Source: Petrosia ficiformis (Eukaryota; Porifera; Demospongiae; Haplosclerida; Petrosiidae). Taken from it: a stretch of DNA of 64,000 nt. Below are positions 1 through 14,407 of this stretch, piece by piece; the stretch's first letter is position 1; every line of letters begins with the position of its first letter. The stretch lies in the NCBI GenBank assembly GCA_947044365.1, contig OX345647.1, positions 5,004,010-5,068,009 of the forward strand, in the 5' to 3' direction. The position numbers and the translations under genes were made by a program. A model generated the notes under the pieces. That model worked only from the letters and a program-made list of their open reading frames with translations. It made no database searches and had not been told where the DNA came from.

Positions 1-3000
1 AGACATGAAAAACATGAGTTAAGTGTTAAAGAGATATTAAGATGTCTCCAGTAAGATGAATTGATTGTAAGGATACTGATATTGTACAAATTATTATATT
101 TTTATTTAAGGAATCGTGGAGTTTCTGTTATTACTCGTAAGAAAGAATCGATAAGAGATGAAGATGTGAGATGGTCAGATATTGTAATTGCTGCAGGAGG
201 TATTACAGTACCATAGTATATAACAGAGTTTTTGATAAGCATATATATTGCGGGGATGTGTGATACAACTATTGCATATTACTGCCAAAAATATCATGGT
301 ATGATATGATACAGTATTGCGATATTTAGAAATAATAATTCAAATGCTTATCAAATGTTAATAAATGTCCTGTTTGGTTGTATTTGTCAAGAAATGGTAA
401 AAGATCAAAGTTCTGCAAACTATCTTGTAATTGCTTTTAGGTATAAAATTATGCATAATGTATCACGATATTGAATGAAATATCAGGTAGAAGGCACATG
501 GAAAGAATATCCTAATAAAACTCTAACAATACCAGTACAAGATTTTATGTTAGGTGTACTGGCATTGTTAGGGTTTCATTAGGATATTCTTTACGTGTGC
601 CTTCTACCATACTGAAATGTTGATCAGTATATAGATACATCATTAATATATTACAGTGCATTGTAATTGAGCTCATATCTGTTATGTATGACGTACATGA
701 TTAGTCAAAATAAACAAAGAGTATCAACATGTATGTATGAATAGCTTTGTATTATTTTGTAGGTGATGGTAATTTTTTAGCTGCAGCATCACGAGTTCCT
801 TTCTCTAATCATATGGTAGTTGGTATTAACACTGATCCCGACAGGTAGGTCACATGACTACATAATTACATCACATGACCTCTAAATGTATACAACAAGC
901 TGGATAGATTTATGGATGGAGTTTTCATATTTTCTCTTTCAGATCAGAGGGGTACCTCTGTGTAACCCCTTCGCAATCTTGTTCACTAGAGAAGATAGTT
1001 AATAATATTTTGGATGGAAAATTCAGGTGCGATAGATGAACTATGGCTATTTGTGTGTGTGTGTGTGTGTGTATGTCTCTCTGTATGTATGTATGTTTGT
1101 GTGCATATGTGTATGCATGTCTGTCTGTCTGTATGTATGTATGTATGTGTGTATGTATGTATGTCTTTCTGTATGTATGTTTGTGTGTATATGTGTATGC
1201 ATGTATGTCTGTCTGTCTGTCTGTCTTTATGTATGTATGTATGTATGTATTTGTGTATGTATGTCTGTATGCATGTATGTATGTGTGTATGAAATTATGA
1301 ATATTATATACTTATATGTATTGATGTATGGTATATATGTATGCATCATGTATGAATACATTTGAGTATACCAATGCTATCAATATTTTAGAAGTATAAA
1401 CAGACTGAGAATAAGAGTAACAATAGCTGGTGAAGAGCTGCCAATGTTTGCACTAAATGAGGTATTCATTGGCGAATGTGATCCATCACAGTAAGTGACA
1501 TGATTAGACATAAGTAAGATACACATGTATGGTGTGTGTGTGTGTGAGGTCGTTTCCTCATTAGGACTTGTTATTTTGAGTTGTCATGTGGTGAATATCC
1601 AGCTGAAAAATTAAGAAATTCTGGACTTCTTGTATATACAGGGACTGGATCAACATCATGGTTAGTAACATCTGTTTACATTCACGATGTCATGATGATC
1701 TCAAAATTAGAATATGATGACTTAATATGTAATATAGTGTATAGTGTAATGTAGTAAGGTTAATGATGAACAAGTATACTGTAACTCAATAACGAAGCTA
1801 TGGATTGAAATTTAACATACACAGAAAAGAACAGGAAGGATAATTGTATGAAAAATGGTGCAAGTAAAAAGATTGTTGGTCATTTGTTTAAGGTCATGGT
1901 GAATGTGAATTAGCTTCGTTAGTCATATCTGTGTCTATGTGAAATAGATGCTAACCACATGATTGATAGATAGATATTAACTATTCATTACAGGGCATAT
2001 AACGCTAATAAATTATCACCATTACAAGTTGAACAAGTATTGAGTATAGGTGAGTGTTGACTTCTGTGTGTATGTGTACAGGGTGGCTGCTTTAATATTT
2101 TCTAAGCCATTGTGGCTGTGATTTTCTAAGCCATTGTGGCCGTGATTTTCTAAGCCATTGTGGCCGTGATTTTCTAAGCCATTGTGGCCGTGATTTTCTA
2201 AGCCATTGTGGCCGCTTGTTTGTTAATTGTTTTTATGCCTTTTGCTAGGTTGCTAGGCAGATGTACTTTCATGTGTATATCTATGCTGTATGTACACATG
2301 TGTGTTATAATGTATAAGTATTTATATTATACTTCCAGCGCAAAATTTAGGGTTTACTAACAATGGTACACGCCTGCAAGAAATTGCAAAACAAGGTATG
2401 TATGTATATAAGTATTATGTATGTGTGTATGTATGTGTGTATGTATATAAGTATTATGTATGTGTTATGTATGTGTGTATGTATATGTGTATGTATGTGT
2501 GTATGTATGTGTGTATGAATGTACATACATGTGCATGATGGCAGATTTGTTAAGCCATTGTGGCTACTTTAACATTTTCTAAGCCCTTGGTAGCTGTATT
2601 TTATAAGCCATTGTGGCTGCTTGTTTGTTGTTGTGTTTGTTTGTAAATCGTTTCTACGCCTATTGCTAGCATGCTAGGCACATGAATTTTCATGTATAGA
2701 ATTTTTTTCACATAGTAACAAAATCATTCAATGAGACACTTGTCTTTCCTGTCAATGATATGAAGATGGGATACGTAATCAGAGAGCCAATTAGACGTGG
2801 TATGTGACTGTATTAAATCTACTCTCAGCCTTCATTGTTCAATCTCTTCATCCAATCTCTATCTTCAGGAGTTGTTGATGCTTCCTCTTTTAAATGTGCT
2901 GGTTACTGTAACAGGTATGTCACATGACTTCCATGTGACTTTATTAAACAATGTTTAATAATAATTAATGTACATATATAATAATAGATTGCAAGTGAAG

Positions 3001-3141
3001 TCTCGTAGTTGGGACACTCAACTTATCATTGATGGTCAATATACGTATAAATTTCCAAATGGATCTAAAACAGAATTCTCAATAAGTCCTGAAGACTCTC
3101 TTCTGACTATGTGTGACTCAACTGTAAACAGAACTACCTAG
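1..3141 (+). CDS. NADK2: NAD kinase 2, mitochondrial type (5' end outside window)
   Basis: Exons seen: 1-50, 111-199, 763-844, 943-1026, 1392-1490, 1565-1660, 1994-2049, 2339-2395, 2716-2799, 2869-2914 and 2988-3141 (TAG stop). They join in phase into 298 residues of C-terminal protein. The enzyme phosphorylates NAD+ to NADP+; family members of this type act in mitochondria. The NAD-kinase GGDG motif is present (AAGGDGNFLAAA), its second Gly codon split by the intron at 200-762. It is followed by GINTDPDRSEGYLC, ALNEVFIGE, TGTGSTSW and a late IREPI segment, all in the order of animal NADK2. Compared with my recollection of vertebrate NADK2, the loop before ALNEVFIGE is much shorter. The first exon and any mitochondrial presequence lie upstream. 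The 3' end faces the AGL 3' end, 769 bp away. Family assignment is firm; the N-terminus cannot be judged. Confidence 0.93.
1050..1300. repeat. (GT)n/(GTAT)n/(CTGT)n array
   Basis: Mixed tetranucleotide array in the NADK2 intron between 1026 and 1392, starting about 25 bp after the donor. Confidence 0.95.
1674..1910. repeat. Element family A, copy 1
   Basis: TTTACATTCACGATGTCATG at the left and AGGTCATGGTGAATGTGAAT at the right with the family's internal ATATAGTGTATAGTGTAATG. In an NADK2 intron. Confidence 0.85.
2096..2215. repeat. 24-bp minisatellite, 5 copies
   Basis: Unit TTTCTAAGCCATTGTGGCCG plus TGAT. A diverged second block lies at 2555-2625 in the next intron, so the same unit occurs in two neighbouring NADK2 introns. 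Confidence 0.92.
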
Positions 3142-3450
3142 ACGAGAACATATTATATAATAATAATTTATTTTTCATCACATGTTTGGCAAGTAGATGT
3201 ATGTAATCTCTTAGTTGCTACTGTTGTAATAATTAGAATATTATGTCACAGTGAGTCTAGATATCCATGTATGTACATCCTCTCTTTACCAGCCAGCTTG
3301 CACCATAATATCGCAGACATTGTGACATATATAGTTTATTTAGAACTGGTCATGTATATATTATTATGAGAAATAATTCAAAGGTCAGTTCACCACCAAT
3401 ATAAAGAAGATTCGAACTGACTTCATTGTAACATGCACAGAACCATAGTT

Positions 3451-3456
3451 AATAAA
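3451..3456 (+). promoter_or_regulatory. Candidate polyadenylation signal for NADK2
   Basis: An AATAAA hexamer lies 310 bp after the NADK2 stop codon. It is the canonical animal polyA signal but in AT-rich DNA it can occur by chance, so position is the only support. Confidence 0.4.
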
Positions 3457-3765
3457 GTGCTTTAATTTATTATCTATGACAGAACTAAAGAAAATCTTAT
3501 TTCTGGATATGTCAACCTTATCCTCGGATACTTCAACCATGTGTCATACAGGTAAACATCCCATGTTCTTTGCAAAGATGCATCAATTCTTTATAATTGT
3601 ACAATTACATTCATCTCCAGCATGAATGACCACACCTTCATTGCAGAGCTATACAAATACAAGACTACATTTTGAGACGTTTGTTATAATTTAATTCTGT
3701 GTACCTTTATAAATTTCAGCTATACAAATAATTAAAAATAAGAGAAAAGAACTGCAAATATCATA

Positions 3766-3771
3766 TTTATT
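3766..3771 (-). promoter_or_regulatory. Candidate polyadenylation signal for AGL
   Basis: Minus-strand AATAAA about 140 bp beyond the AGL stop codon (TTTATT on the plus strand). Its place in the expected 3' UTR window is the only evidence. Confidence 0.45.
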
Positions 3772-3910
3772 TTGCTATACTGACTAACTAGTATTGTACT
3801 TGTACTTTTAATACAATGTTATTCAAATTCTGAGATGATCTACAACTTATTATATAATGAGTTCAAAAGACTGTACTACACATGAGATATACATAACTGA
3901 ATCTTGAATT

Positions 3911-6900
3911 TTAATTTGTCAAATCGTATAAAACATCAAGAAGTGTCGCCATTGACCAGGCCTGCACAGGACAGCTATCAGCACATTCCACACCATCCTT
4001 GTTTGTGAGCTCTGGTAGACCAGACCATGGCGAGTCCTCTAGCGCCTGTGCATGAGCACTGAGGGCTTGATGTATGCAAGTTACTGCTACTTCTTTTTGA
4101 TCGGCAAATTTCAGTTTGGCTCGTAGGAAATACCCAATTGGCCAGAGCCATTCCTTGATAAAAAAAGAGAACACAGTAAGTGACTGATTATACAATATTG
4201 CATTATTAAAATATTTAATTGTTACCTTAAGTCTACTATTAATTGCGAACACTAAATTTGGCGATTTTTAAACGCTCGGATTTTGCATGCATTAATTTTA
4301 GTGAATTTCTGAGCCACGCCTGATGTGCCTAATAATCACGAAATATATTTTTTAGTGTGTACTACATGTAATATTATCTATTTATAGTCAGTTCACATTC
4401 ACGATGTCCTCAAAATTATGATGTCATGACTTGTATGTAATGTAGTATATAGTTTAATGTCATAAGGTTAATACATGATTATACTGTAACTCAATAACTT
4501 ATATGTACTATAGTGTATAGTTTAATGTCATAAGGTTAATACATGATTATACTGTAACTCAATAATGAAGCAAAGCTTTGAAATTTGACATACATAAAAA
4601 AGAAGAGGAAGGATAATTATATGAAAATGGTGCAGGAAAAAAGATTGTTGGTCATTCCAAACTAAAATTTTTCTGAGGTCATGGTGAATGTGAATGAAAT
4701 TTAGTTAGTCGCTAAAATCAATAGACACAATTAAAAGTAGACTTAAGAACTAGTATCTTCCCGAGGATGCAGTCCTGTATCCAGTCTCATTCCCATGTTT
4801 TGAGTTAAGGGTATGGATGCAAGACTGGGTTTTACAATAGACTTCATGTATAATTTAATATAACTAACTGGTCCTTGATGATAGTTGAAACCTCTGGCTG
4901 TCTGATAGTTTTCACTGTCAACAGAATTAATGTAATATCCATTGTACTGATAGTCACTGAAACAAGAGGGGAAAATATGTTCTAACTGATCCATGCATCC
5001 ACCCACTATCCATTCATTTATCAACCTATCTATCGAACATTAATCCATCTACCACTATCCATACATCCATACAGCCTATCATAAGCCCATTCATCCATCT
5101 TTAGTATGACTGTCTTCATAATCTTACTGTGGATCCAGTGTTCTCATGCCTAGTGGTCCCACTATTATCTCCTCTGCTTGTTTGAGAGCAGTCAACGCAT
5201 TACTGGGTGTAAAGAGACCAGGCGCTACAGCCATTGCAATGGGGAAGTTAGGCCTCAGCTGGTAATCTGTGTACTTATGAGAAGAATTCACTGTATCCTT
5301 ATATATTCCTCTTTGATGAATATATCCAGCTGCTTCTCCTTCCTTCTTATTGGATTCTTCAATATCTAATGGTATCCAGAAACATTTCTCAAAATTTGAC
5401 CGCAGCTTTACACTCCATTGTTTAAATGTTATATATGGGGATCCTGAATGATAGGAAAACAATCTATGTATGTATGTATGTATGTATGTATGTATGTATG
5501 TACGTATATATGTACGTATGTATGTATGTATGTATGTATGTACATGTATGTACGTATGTATGTACGTATGTACGTATGTAACTATGTATGTATGTATGTA
5601 TATATGTATGTATGTAGCGATGTATGTATGTATGTAACTATGTATGTATGCATATATGTATGTACGTATGTATGTATGTATGTTGGTAACTACATGTACA
5701 TGTATGTATGTATGTATGTATGTATACATGCATGTATGTATGTATGTATGTATGTATGTATGTATGTATGTATGTATGTATGTATGTATGTGTTTGTATG
5801 TATGTATGTATGTACATGTATGTATGTATGTATGTCTGTATGTCTGTATGTATGTATGTAACTATGTATGTATATGGTATGTGTATGTATGTACATGTGT
5901 ATCAATGGACGAATAGATGATTTTAATCATAGCTTGAAGTACAATGTAAGTATGGATCGAGAATATCACATACCAGGAGCTTTGTTTGGTGTTGTATAAA
6001 CTCCAGTAAAAGGATAGATTCCTCGTTGATTAAGATCCGCTAACCAGACAAGTGTGGAATAGCAGAGACCAACCAACTCTACTGGTGAACCATCTCTGTG
6101 TAATATAATTAATATTCAACATTTAATGCTTTCATTTATATAAGATTATGGTCCGAGGGGCATCCCTATGATTGTTATATGGAGTTTTAATATCTCCATA
6201 TCTTCTGTTAAATCATTTCAGCAGTTCAATTAGTGGACGTGGCAGACTAACGAATAGAGACAGAAGGCGATATTGTTATAAAACGACATGACACGACATG
6301 ACAAAGATTATAAAAAAATATTAATAGGTAAGAAGAGTAAAAACCAACTTTTATCCCCAACCCATTAGTAACAACACTCCATCCATCCATTATACCACTC
6401 ACTTAGGTGTAGCTGGTATCCCCTTGTTTCCAGCCCAACCCATTGGTAACAACATCTATCCATCCATCCATTATACCACTCACCTAGATGTAGCTGGCAT
6501 TCCCTTGTTCCCAGCCCAATCCATTAGTAACAACACTCCATCCATCCATCCATCCATTATACCACTCACCTAGGTGTAGCTGGTATCCCCTTGTTCCCAG
6601 CCCAACCGGACTCTCCCACTTTATCCATCCAGGTACCACAGTTATATTGATTCCCTCCACGCACAAAACCAGTAGTCCAATCAACATATACATCAACATT
6701 GAACCCAGGGGGGGTCATATCTCTATCCAATCCTGAACCAGCGCCTCGTTCTGTAAAACTAATCCCGACACTGTGACGTTCGAGAGCTTCTTGGATAATC
6801 TCTGCTAATGATTGAATAATTTCACCATCAAACTCTCCCTCGGAGTCATCAGAGGGGAATAAACGTCTCACTGGTTCCTGAAGTATATCTGTCCCATTAG

Positions 6901-7170
6901 GACTAGCCATATTGGAATAATCTTGTATACTTTGTAACCACCACCAAACTGCGTCACGACAATTGTAACGTGGGTTTCTGCCTTCACTGAGTAAATTAGG
7001 AATCAGTCCATGACGTAGACAGGCAGCAAATGCTAAGATTGTTTCCCTAAGTGAGACATAAACATCTGCATAAATACACACTTACATGTATACATACGTA
7101 CGTACGTACGTACATACATACATACATACATACATACATACATACATACATACATACATACATACATACA

Positions 7171-7202
<32 letters not shown>

Positions 7203-9900
7203 ATTATTATATAAAATACATATAATATAATAGTGTATACATACTCAGCTTCTTGAAATCGTCCAGTTACTAACAACAATCCTCGAAGTGCAATAAATGT
7301 GTCACGCCCCCAACATCGCATAAATCCAGTTGAAAAATGAGGCAACCCGGCAGCTATTGAACCCACTGGCTGCATTGAGGGCAGCGGAGGAGGAAGAGTA
7401 GCAGAGTGACAGTGTCCATACATCTGTATAGACCCAAGTGTTAAACTAGATATTAGACTAGATCCATTGTTGACAAACCTGTATGAAATGTATATTAGGT
7501 TAATGGATGGATGGATGGATGGATGGATGGATGGATGGATGGATGAATGGATGGATGAATGGATGGATGGATGAATGGATGGATGAATGGATGAATGGAT
7601 GGATGAATGGATCGATGGATGAATGGATGGTGATGGATGGATGAATGGATGGATGAATGGATGAATGGATAATGTACAACGGGGAAATTTTGATGAATGA
7701 ATGGGTGAATGAATCCATGAGGATATTTTGGCAAAGTGATCAAATGTTTAGAAAAAAATGATGGAATATGTATGTTATTAATGTCCAACATTGCCATCAA
7801 AATCTCATGAATATCATTATGTGGTTCATTTAGGGTAGCGTTAGGGTTCCCTTGTGGTTAGGGTTCAATCAATATCAAGTGATCTTAGTCTTTGATGGCA
7901 ATACTGGACATCACTCGAATATGGAAGTTGGAATATGGAATTACGGAAATATGGAAGTATGGAATATGGCAGTATGAAATATAAATGTATTATGGAATAT
8001 GGAAGTATGGAATATGGAATTACTCAAATATGGAAGTATGGAATATGGAATTACGGAATATGGAGTATGAAATATGGATGTATTATGGAATATGGAATTA
8101 CGGAATATGGAGTACGAAATATGGATGCATTATGGAATATGGAATTACAGATGAAATATGGATGTATTGAATATGGAAGTATGGAATATGGCAATATTGA
8201 ATATAATATGGAAGTACAGAATATGGAGTGTGAAATATAGCAGTATGAAATACATGTATGGAAGTATGGAATATGGATGTGGAAATGTAGAGGACATAAT
8301 GCAAATAATTACATGGACACTCACTTATTTAATTTTGACAAAGTAGTGTTTATCATGTGTTTATAAACTTTTGATACAACGGCATCAAAATAAGAAGGGA
8401 TTAGATATCTTGGCAGACTGGATAGGTGTTCGAATACAACACCTAAAATATCTGCAATCTTCTTTGTAGAGGTTTTCAGTTTCAGTCTGTTGATTGTATA
8501 CCCTGGTAACCAGTCTCCTGATCGTAAATTGTCACAAAGTGGGTGACCAAGATCGTTGTTATCTCTCACTGGCTCCATCATACTCATTATCCCCTATAGG
8601 AGGAAGGAGGTAGGCATAGAGCAGGAGGAGGTAGGCATAGAGCAGGGATAAGAGATAACAAAGAAGAGGGAATGGTGATGAAATAGAAGGGAAGATGGTG
8701 AAGAAAGGAGGAAGGAGGTAGAAGGAAGGCAGAGGCATGAAGTAGAACAAGGAAGAGGAAAAGGTAATGCAAGAGGTGATTAGAAGATGGAGAAGAAATG
8801 ATCAATGGGAGGCATGATCAATGGGAGGAGGCAAAAGTGATAGAGAGAGCGGTGATTCTGTTCTATAACTATGTGTTATTATAGAAGGGAGAAAGATCAT
8901 TTCGAAGCAGTGTCTGTTTAGGCTACCATTAGATCTCCAGGTGCCCGGTAGTTATATTAAACAAATTTATTGTAACATACAATTGCAGTTTTTTTCTAAG
9001 TTATTGTTTTTTTAATTTATTTTTGTGTGGCTGTACATGTGTTGTGCTGTATGTTGTGCTGTATGTTGCTTCCTCTGTGCTACATGTAGCTTGCTGAGCA
9101 CATGATTCATACAATGTATACGCATATTTTAAGGTTGATGTAGTTAGTATTAAGATGGTTTTTATGCACTGTTTTGGAGTTAGCTACATGTAAAGTTTGG
9201 TATCCAACTATTGCTCCGCCTAGATACCAGTATCAAATGGTGAATGTTTAGGTGAGAATTGAATGAAATTATAATTTCAAAACAAGTCTTTTTCTTATCC
9301 ATATATTGCTAGATATCATTATGTACTGTGTTGACCTTTGACCACATGATTCATGTACAGTGTTGACCTTTGACCCCATGATTCATTACCTGTAATCCAC
9401 AATAGACCAGTGGTCCTGCTCCTGGGACAACATAGACACTTCCTCCATTACCTTCATCTTTCTCCTCATTGTCACAGCGATATAATATGTAATTAAGGTC
9501 AATCAGAGATAGGGAACTGGACAAACTTGTTAGCTGTGACCATAAACCACACCCTTCAGAACTTACTTTATCACACTCTAAAAACGAGCGAATAACTTGT
9601 GTTGATTTTGTAGCTTCAGGAAGTAATTCCACTCTAAGAGGATAGATAGAGATGTACATCTAATTAAAAGTTGTCCACCCATCCACGATCCATCCGTCCG
9701 TCTGTCCATCCGTCCGTCCATCCATCCATCCGTCCATCCGTCCGTCCGTCCGTCCGTCCGTCCGTCCGTCCGTCCGTCCGTCCGTCCGTCCGTCCGTCCG
9801 TCCGTCCGTCCGTCCGTCCATCCGTCCATCCATCCATCCATCCATTCATCCATCCATCCATCCATCCATCCACTTATCATCCATCCATCCATCCATCCAT

Positions 9901-9936
<36 letters not shown>

Positions 9937-9976
9937 CCATCCGTCCATCCATCCATCCATCCATCCATCCACTTAT

Positions 9977-10010
<34 letters not shown>

Positions 10011-10015
10011 CTTAT

Positions 10016-10050
<35 letters not shown>

Positions 10051-10199
10051 CCATTCATCCATCCATCCGTCCGTCCATCCATCCATCCATCCATCCATCC
10101 ATCCATCCATCCATCCATCCATCCATCCATACATCCATCCATCGATGGCATCCATCCATCCATCCATCCATCCATCCATCCGTCCGTCCATCCATCCAT

Positions 10200-10235
<36 letters not shown>

Positions 10236-13200
10236 CCATCCATCCATACATAATACAGTATTAATTACTAACTCAAATATGATTATAGAGCCTGGACAAA
10301 AATCAACAAATGAAACTTCTTGTGACGAGTTATCTTCAGCAAGCAAACGGCACATTTTAGATTTGGAGAGTGGAATGTGTGACTGTATCTGAATATAGTG
10401 ACTTTGTAGACCATTGATATAACTAGATGACTGTTTAAAACCAGGAGGGGCTGGATCATGAGCAACAGTATAACCTTCAATGTATATTTCCTGTAATATA
10501 GGAGAATGTATGTGTAGAGTGAGTTAATGGTGGTGACCATAGATAGATAGATAAATGGATAGATGGATATATAGATGGATATATAGATGGATATATAGAT
10601 GGATGGAGGATGGATGGATGGATGGATGGATGGATGAATGGATATATAGAAGGATGGATGGATGGATGGATGGATGGATGGATGAATGGATATATAGATG
10701 GATGGATGGAGGAATGGATGGATGGATGGATGGATGGATGAATGGATATATAGATGGATGGAGGAATGGATGGATGGATGGATGGATGGATGAATGGATA
10801 TATAGAAGGATGGATGGATGGATGGATGAATGGATATATAGATGGATGGATGGAGGAATGGATGGATGGATGGATGGATGGATGGATGGATGAATGGATA
10901 TATAGATGGATGGATGAATGGATGAATGGATATATAGATGGATGGAGGAATGGATGGATGAATGGATGGATGGATGAATGGATATATAGAAGGATGGATG
11001 GATGGATGGATGAATGGATATATAGATGGATGGAGGAATGGATGGATGAATGGATGGATGAATGGATGGATGAATGGATATATAGATGGATGGAGGAATG
11101 GATATATAGATGGATGGAGGAATGGATTGATTGATGGATGGATGGATGGATGGATGGATGGATGAGTACATGTATAGTTGTATGAATAGATTAGACAGAG
11201 GGAACTTGTACTAAAATAGATTGATGTGCTATACTAAAAGCTGAAATTATATAATTTATATAATACCTTTATTCTTCCTTGGACATACAGAGGAGGTACA
11301 TCTGAGAAACCAGTGTACAGTTTTTTGGTAGTAGGTGTGGCCCAATGAGGAGGATGGTGAAAGGCAGTGTGAGCCATCAGGATATAGGACTTGTGATTGG
11401 CTGGACAGTGACGAGTGACTGCTACAATTTCTTCTGTAACTTGATCAACAAATATCTGCAATGAATAAAGGAAAGATGAACTATTCAGTACACAAACAAA
11501 CAGAGATTATATTAAACGCTAAATTCTAATTAATAGGGCTCAAAGATGAATGTAAAAATGCTGGGTAGAGACTGGGAATTGAAGCCAGGGCCACTGACAC
11601 CCTCTCACCACAGAACTATATCAATCAGCCAACCATCAGCAGAGATTATAGGCAGGTAAGCAAGCATACAGATTGCAGTATAGATATATATCTGATTATC
11701 TAGCTTTTGAAAATAAATGGGAGCGGATTTTCAAACAGTTAATAAAATTGGTAAAATATAGAACTTTTCTTTCTCTTGTACCAGGTCACCAGCTGCCACC
11801 TACCCAGATGGAGAAGTATCTGATTTGGTTGTGTTGACCTAACATGTCATGTGATAAACATGTGACGATTACACACATGACTCGCATATTAATATTATTA
11901 CCAAGTGTAGTAGTAGTCATGTGACATTTAATGACGTTTCACAATACTTCAATCTGATTGGTCTGTAAGATTTCGTGCATACTAAGCCAAGACAAGCAAA
12001 ACAAAATCTGCTAATACTAGTTACACAAATTCCACCATTGGCTGATATGCAGAGACAATCATGATTATTACCAATGAAACCAGACCTTGTGACTACTATA
12101 ATATTGAATCAACATATACCTCCCATTAACATGGGAATATTAATGCTATCAGTAGCTATACTATCAACCCATCTCCGAGTGGCCTCAGTAGCTATACCCA
12201 CTTCTCTATTATCATAATGGCCTCATAAAACACTATCAGCCCATCTCTCTATTATCCTAATAACTTCATAAACACCCTATATCCATTTCTCTATTATCAT
12301 AATGGTCTCACTATCAGCCCACCTCCTAATGGCCTCAGTACTATACCCACTTCTCTATTATCATAATGGTCTCATTATCGGCCCACCTCCTAATGGCCTC
12401 AGTAGCTATACCCACCTCTCTATTATCCTAAAGGCTGGTAAAACAGCCCCACGACCTCATAATACAACCTCCATGGACTAGTAACCTCATAATACAACCT
12501 CTATGAACTAATGACCTCATAATACAACCTCTATGGACTAATGACCTCATAATACAACCTCCATGGACTAGTAACCTCATAATACAACCTCCATGGACTA
12601 GTAACCTCATAATACAACCTCCATGGACTAGTAACCTCATAATACAACCTCCATGGACTAGTAACCTCATAATACAACCTCTATGAACTAATAACCTCCT
12701 AATACAATCTTAAAGAACTAGTGAATGACCTTGACATAAAAACATGAATTTTGATCCTGAATCTAATCACCTCAGTGTAGGCTTTGATGTGAAAACCTAA
12801 AAAGCACAGAAACAAGATTGGGATGGTGGTACCTTAGCAACAACATCAAACACTACTTCCACATATTTGTGTAGCCAATAATTTGATGTATCGGAGAGTA
12901 TACAATAGTACTCTCTAATCTCAATGGCCCAGAAACAATAGCCACCTGGTACAAGTGATGAGCTGAAATGTCTGCTAATGTATACGTACATGTAGAGATA
13001 GGTTCAAACACTCACATGATATTAGAATGACTAAGTGGGATTGTGTTATCGTAATATTTTGTATTATTTATTGATGAGGGAGTTATCTAGAGTTAGTTTA
13101 GGAATTCAAACATCTGTTTTATCTGACTGATCAGACCGATGATATCTCTTCCGAGATAAAATAACTATTTATAGCAACAGGTGAGACCTGTATTATATAC

Positions 13201-14308
13201 GGGCCTACATACCTCATTGTATTTCTTCTCTGCTAGTTCTCTATGTAAATCGTTAAGCAACTTTTTAGCTCCAATGATACCAGTTTCATCATTTACAGTT
13301 AACCCGCTTGGGGGAGATGTTGTGCTCCAACTGGAATAAAACCTCTTCTCTGTAACGACATCAATCTGAAAACAGATAATAGGAAAATAATATAATTGTA
13401 TTTTTAAAGGTGCATTTAGTGTTTCACAAGGTGGGGCTCGATAAAGGTCGAGATTAGATAATTACTTATATAGGACTTCCTATAATGAAATGGATTAGAG
13501 GCTATGAATATAGTTAACAAAATATTAAGTAATTACTTGCTTCCTTATAATTAAATGGATTATTGGCTATGAATATAGTTAACAAAATATTAAGTAATTA
13601 CTTGTATAGGACTTCCTTATAATTAAATGGATTATTGACTATGAATATAGTTAACAAAATATTAAGTAATTACTTGTATAGGACTTAAATGGATTAGAGG
13701 CTATGAATATAGTTAACAAAATATTAAGTGTATAGGAATTCCTTATAATTAAATGCTATGAATATAGTTAACAAAATATTAAGTGTATAGGACTTTCTTA
13801 GGATTAGAGGCTATGAATATAATTAAATAAATATAATTATAGTATAATAATTACTTATATAAGACTTCCTTAAATTAATTAAAGGCTATGAATATAATAA
13901 TATAATTATTCAAACAGGATATAATATTCTTTATAATTAAATTAGATACCACATAATTACCTTATGAGGAACTAACTCATCGTAACCACGGCAACCACCA
14001 TTAGCACAGGATGCAATAGATACCAGGGCTGTATTAGGAAGTGCATCCTGAACACATCGAGACTATATAAATAGAATATACATGACCTCTTAAAATTTAA
14101 TTTACACATTTTAATCAATACTAAATTTGACGATGAATAATAGTGTATTCTAATTGATCTCAACTGTATATAATAATTTAAATAATTAAAAGACTAGGTA
14201 TGTATTTTTCTGGACATGTGTCTCTCTTAGTATGTTAAAATGTTTTTTAAGATGAGGAATATATACATATACATGTACATATATATATATATATACATGT
14301 ATATATAT

Positions 14309-14407
<99 letters not shown>

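Larger units (their letters stand above)
3142..3910. other. Convergent intergenic region NADK2/AGL
   Basis: Holds the two 3' UTRs. Apart from the polyA-signal candidates on each strand I see no open reading frame with homology, RNA gene or repeat family here. Confidence 0.6.

Noticed and set aside
4743..5024. 93-codon frame [14 protein letters not shown]...
   Set aside because: Contains AGL exon 4956-4869 in frame, but its start lies in intron and its end reads past the donor.
9671..10264. Long open frames with SIHPSIHP or DGWMDGWM translations (also 10524-11171 and 52776-53291)
   Set aside because: They are six-frame translations of ATCC/GGAT microsatellite without stop codons and lie inside introns of AGL and POMGNT1.
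11570..11645. tRNA-like B boxes here (minus strand) and at 22270 and 24640
   Set aside because: The GGTTCAAxCC-like blocks exist but no acceptor stem, D arm or anticodon arm can be folded around them; at most SINE-like remnants.
12428..12670. 80-codon frame repeating [10 protein letters not shown]
   Set aside because: Exact translation of a 30-bp minisatellite (unit length divisible by 3); no splice context or homology.
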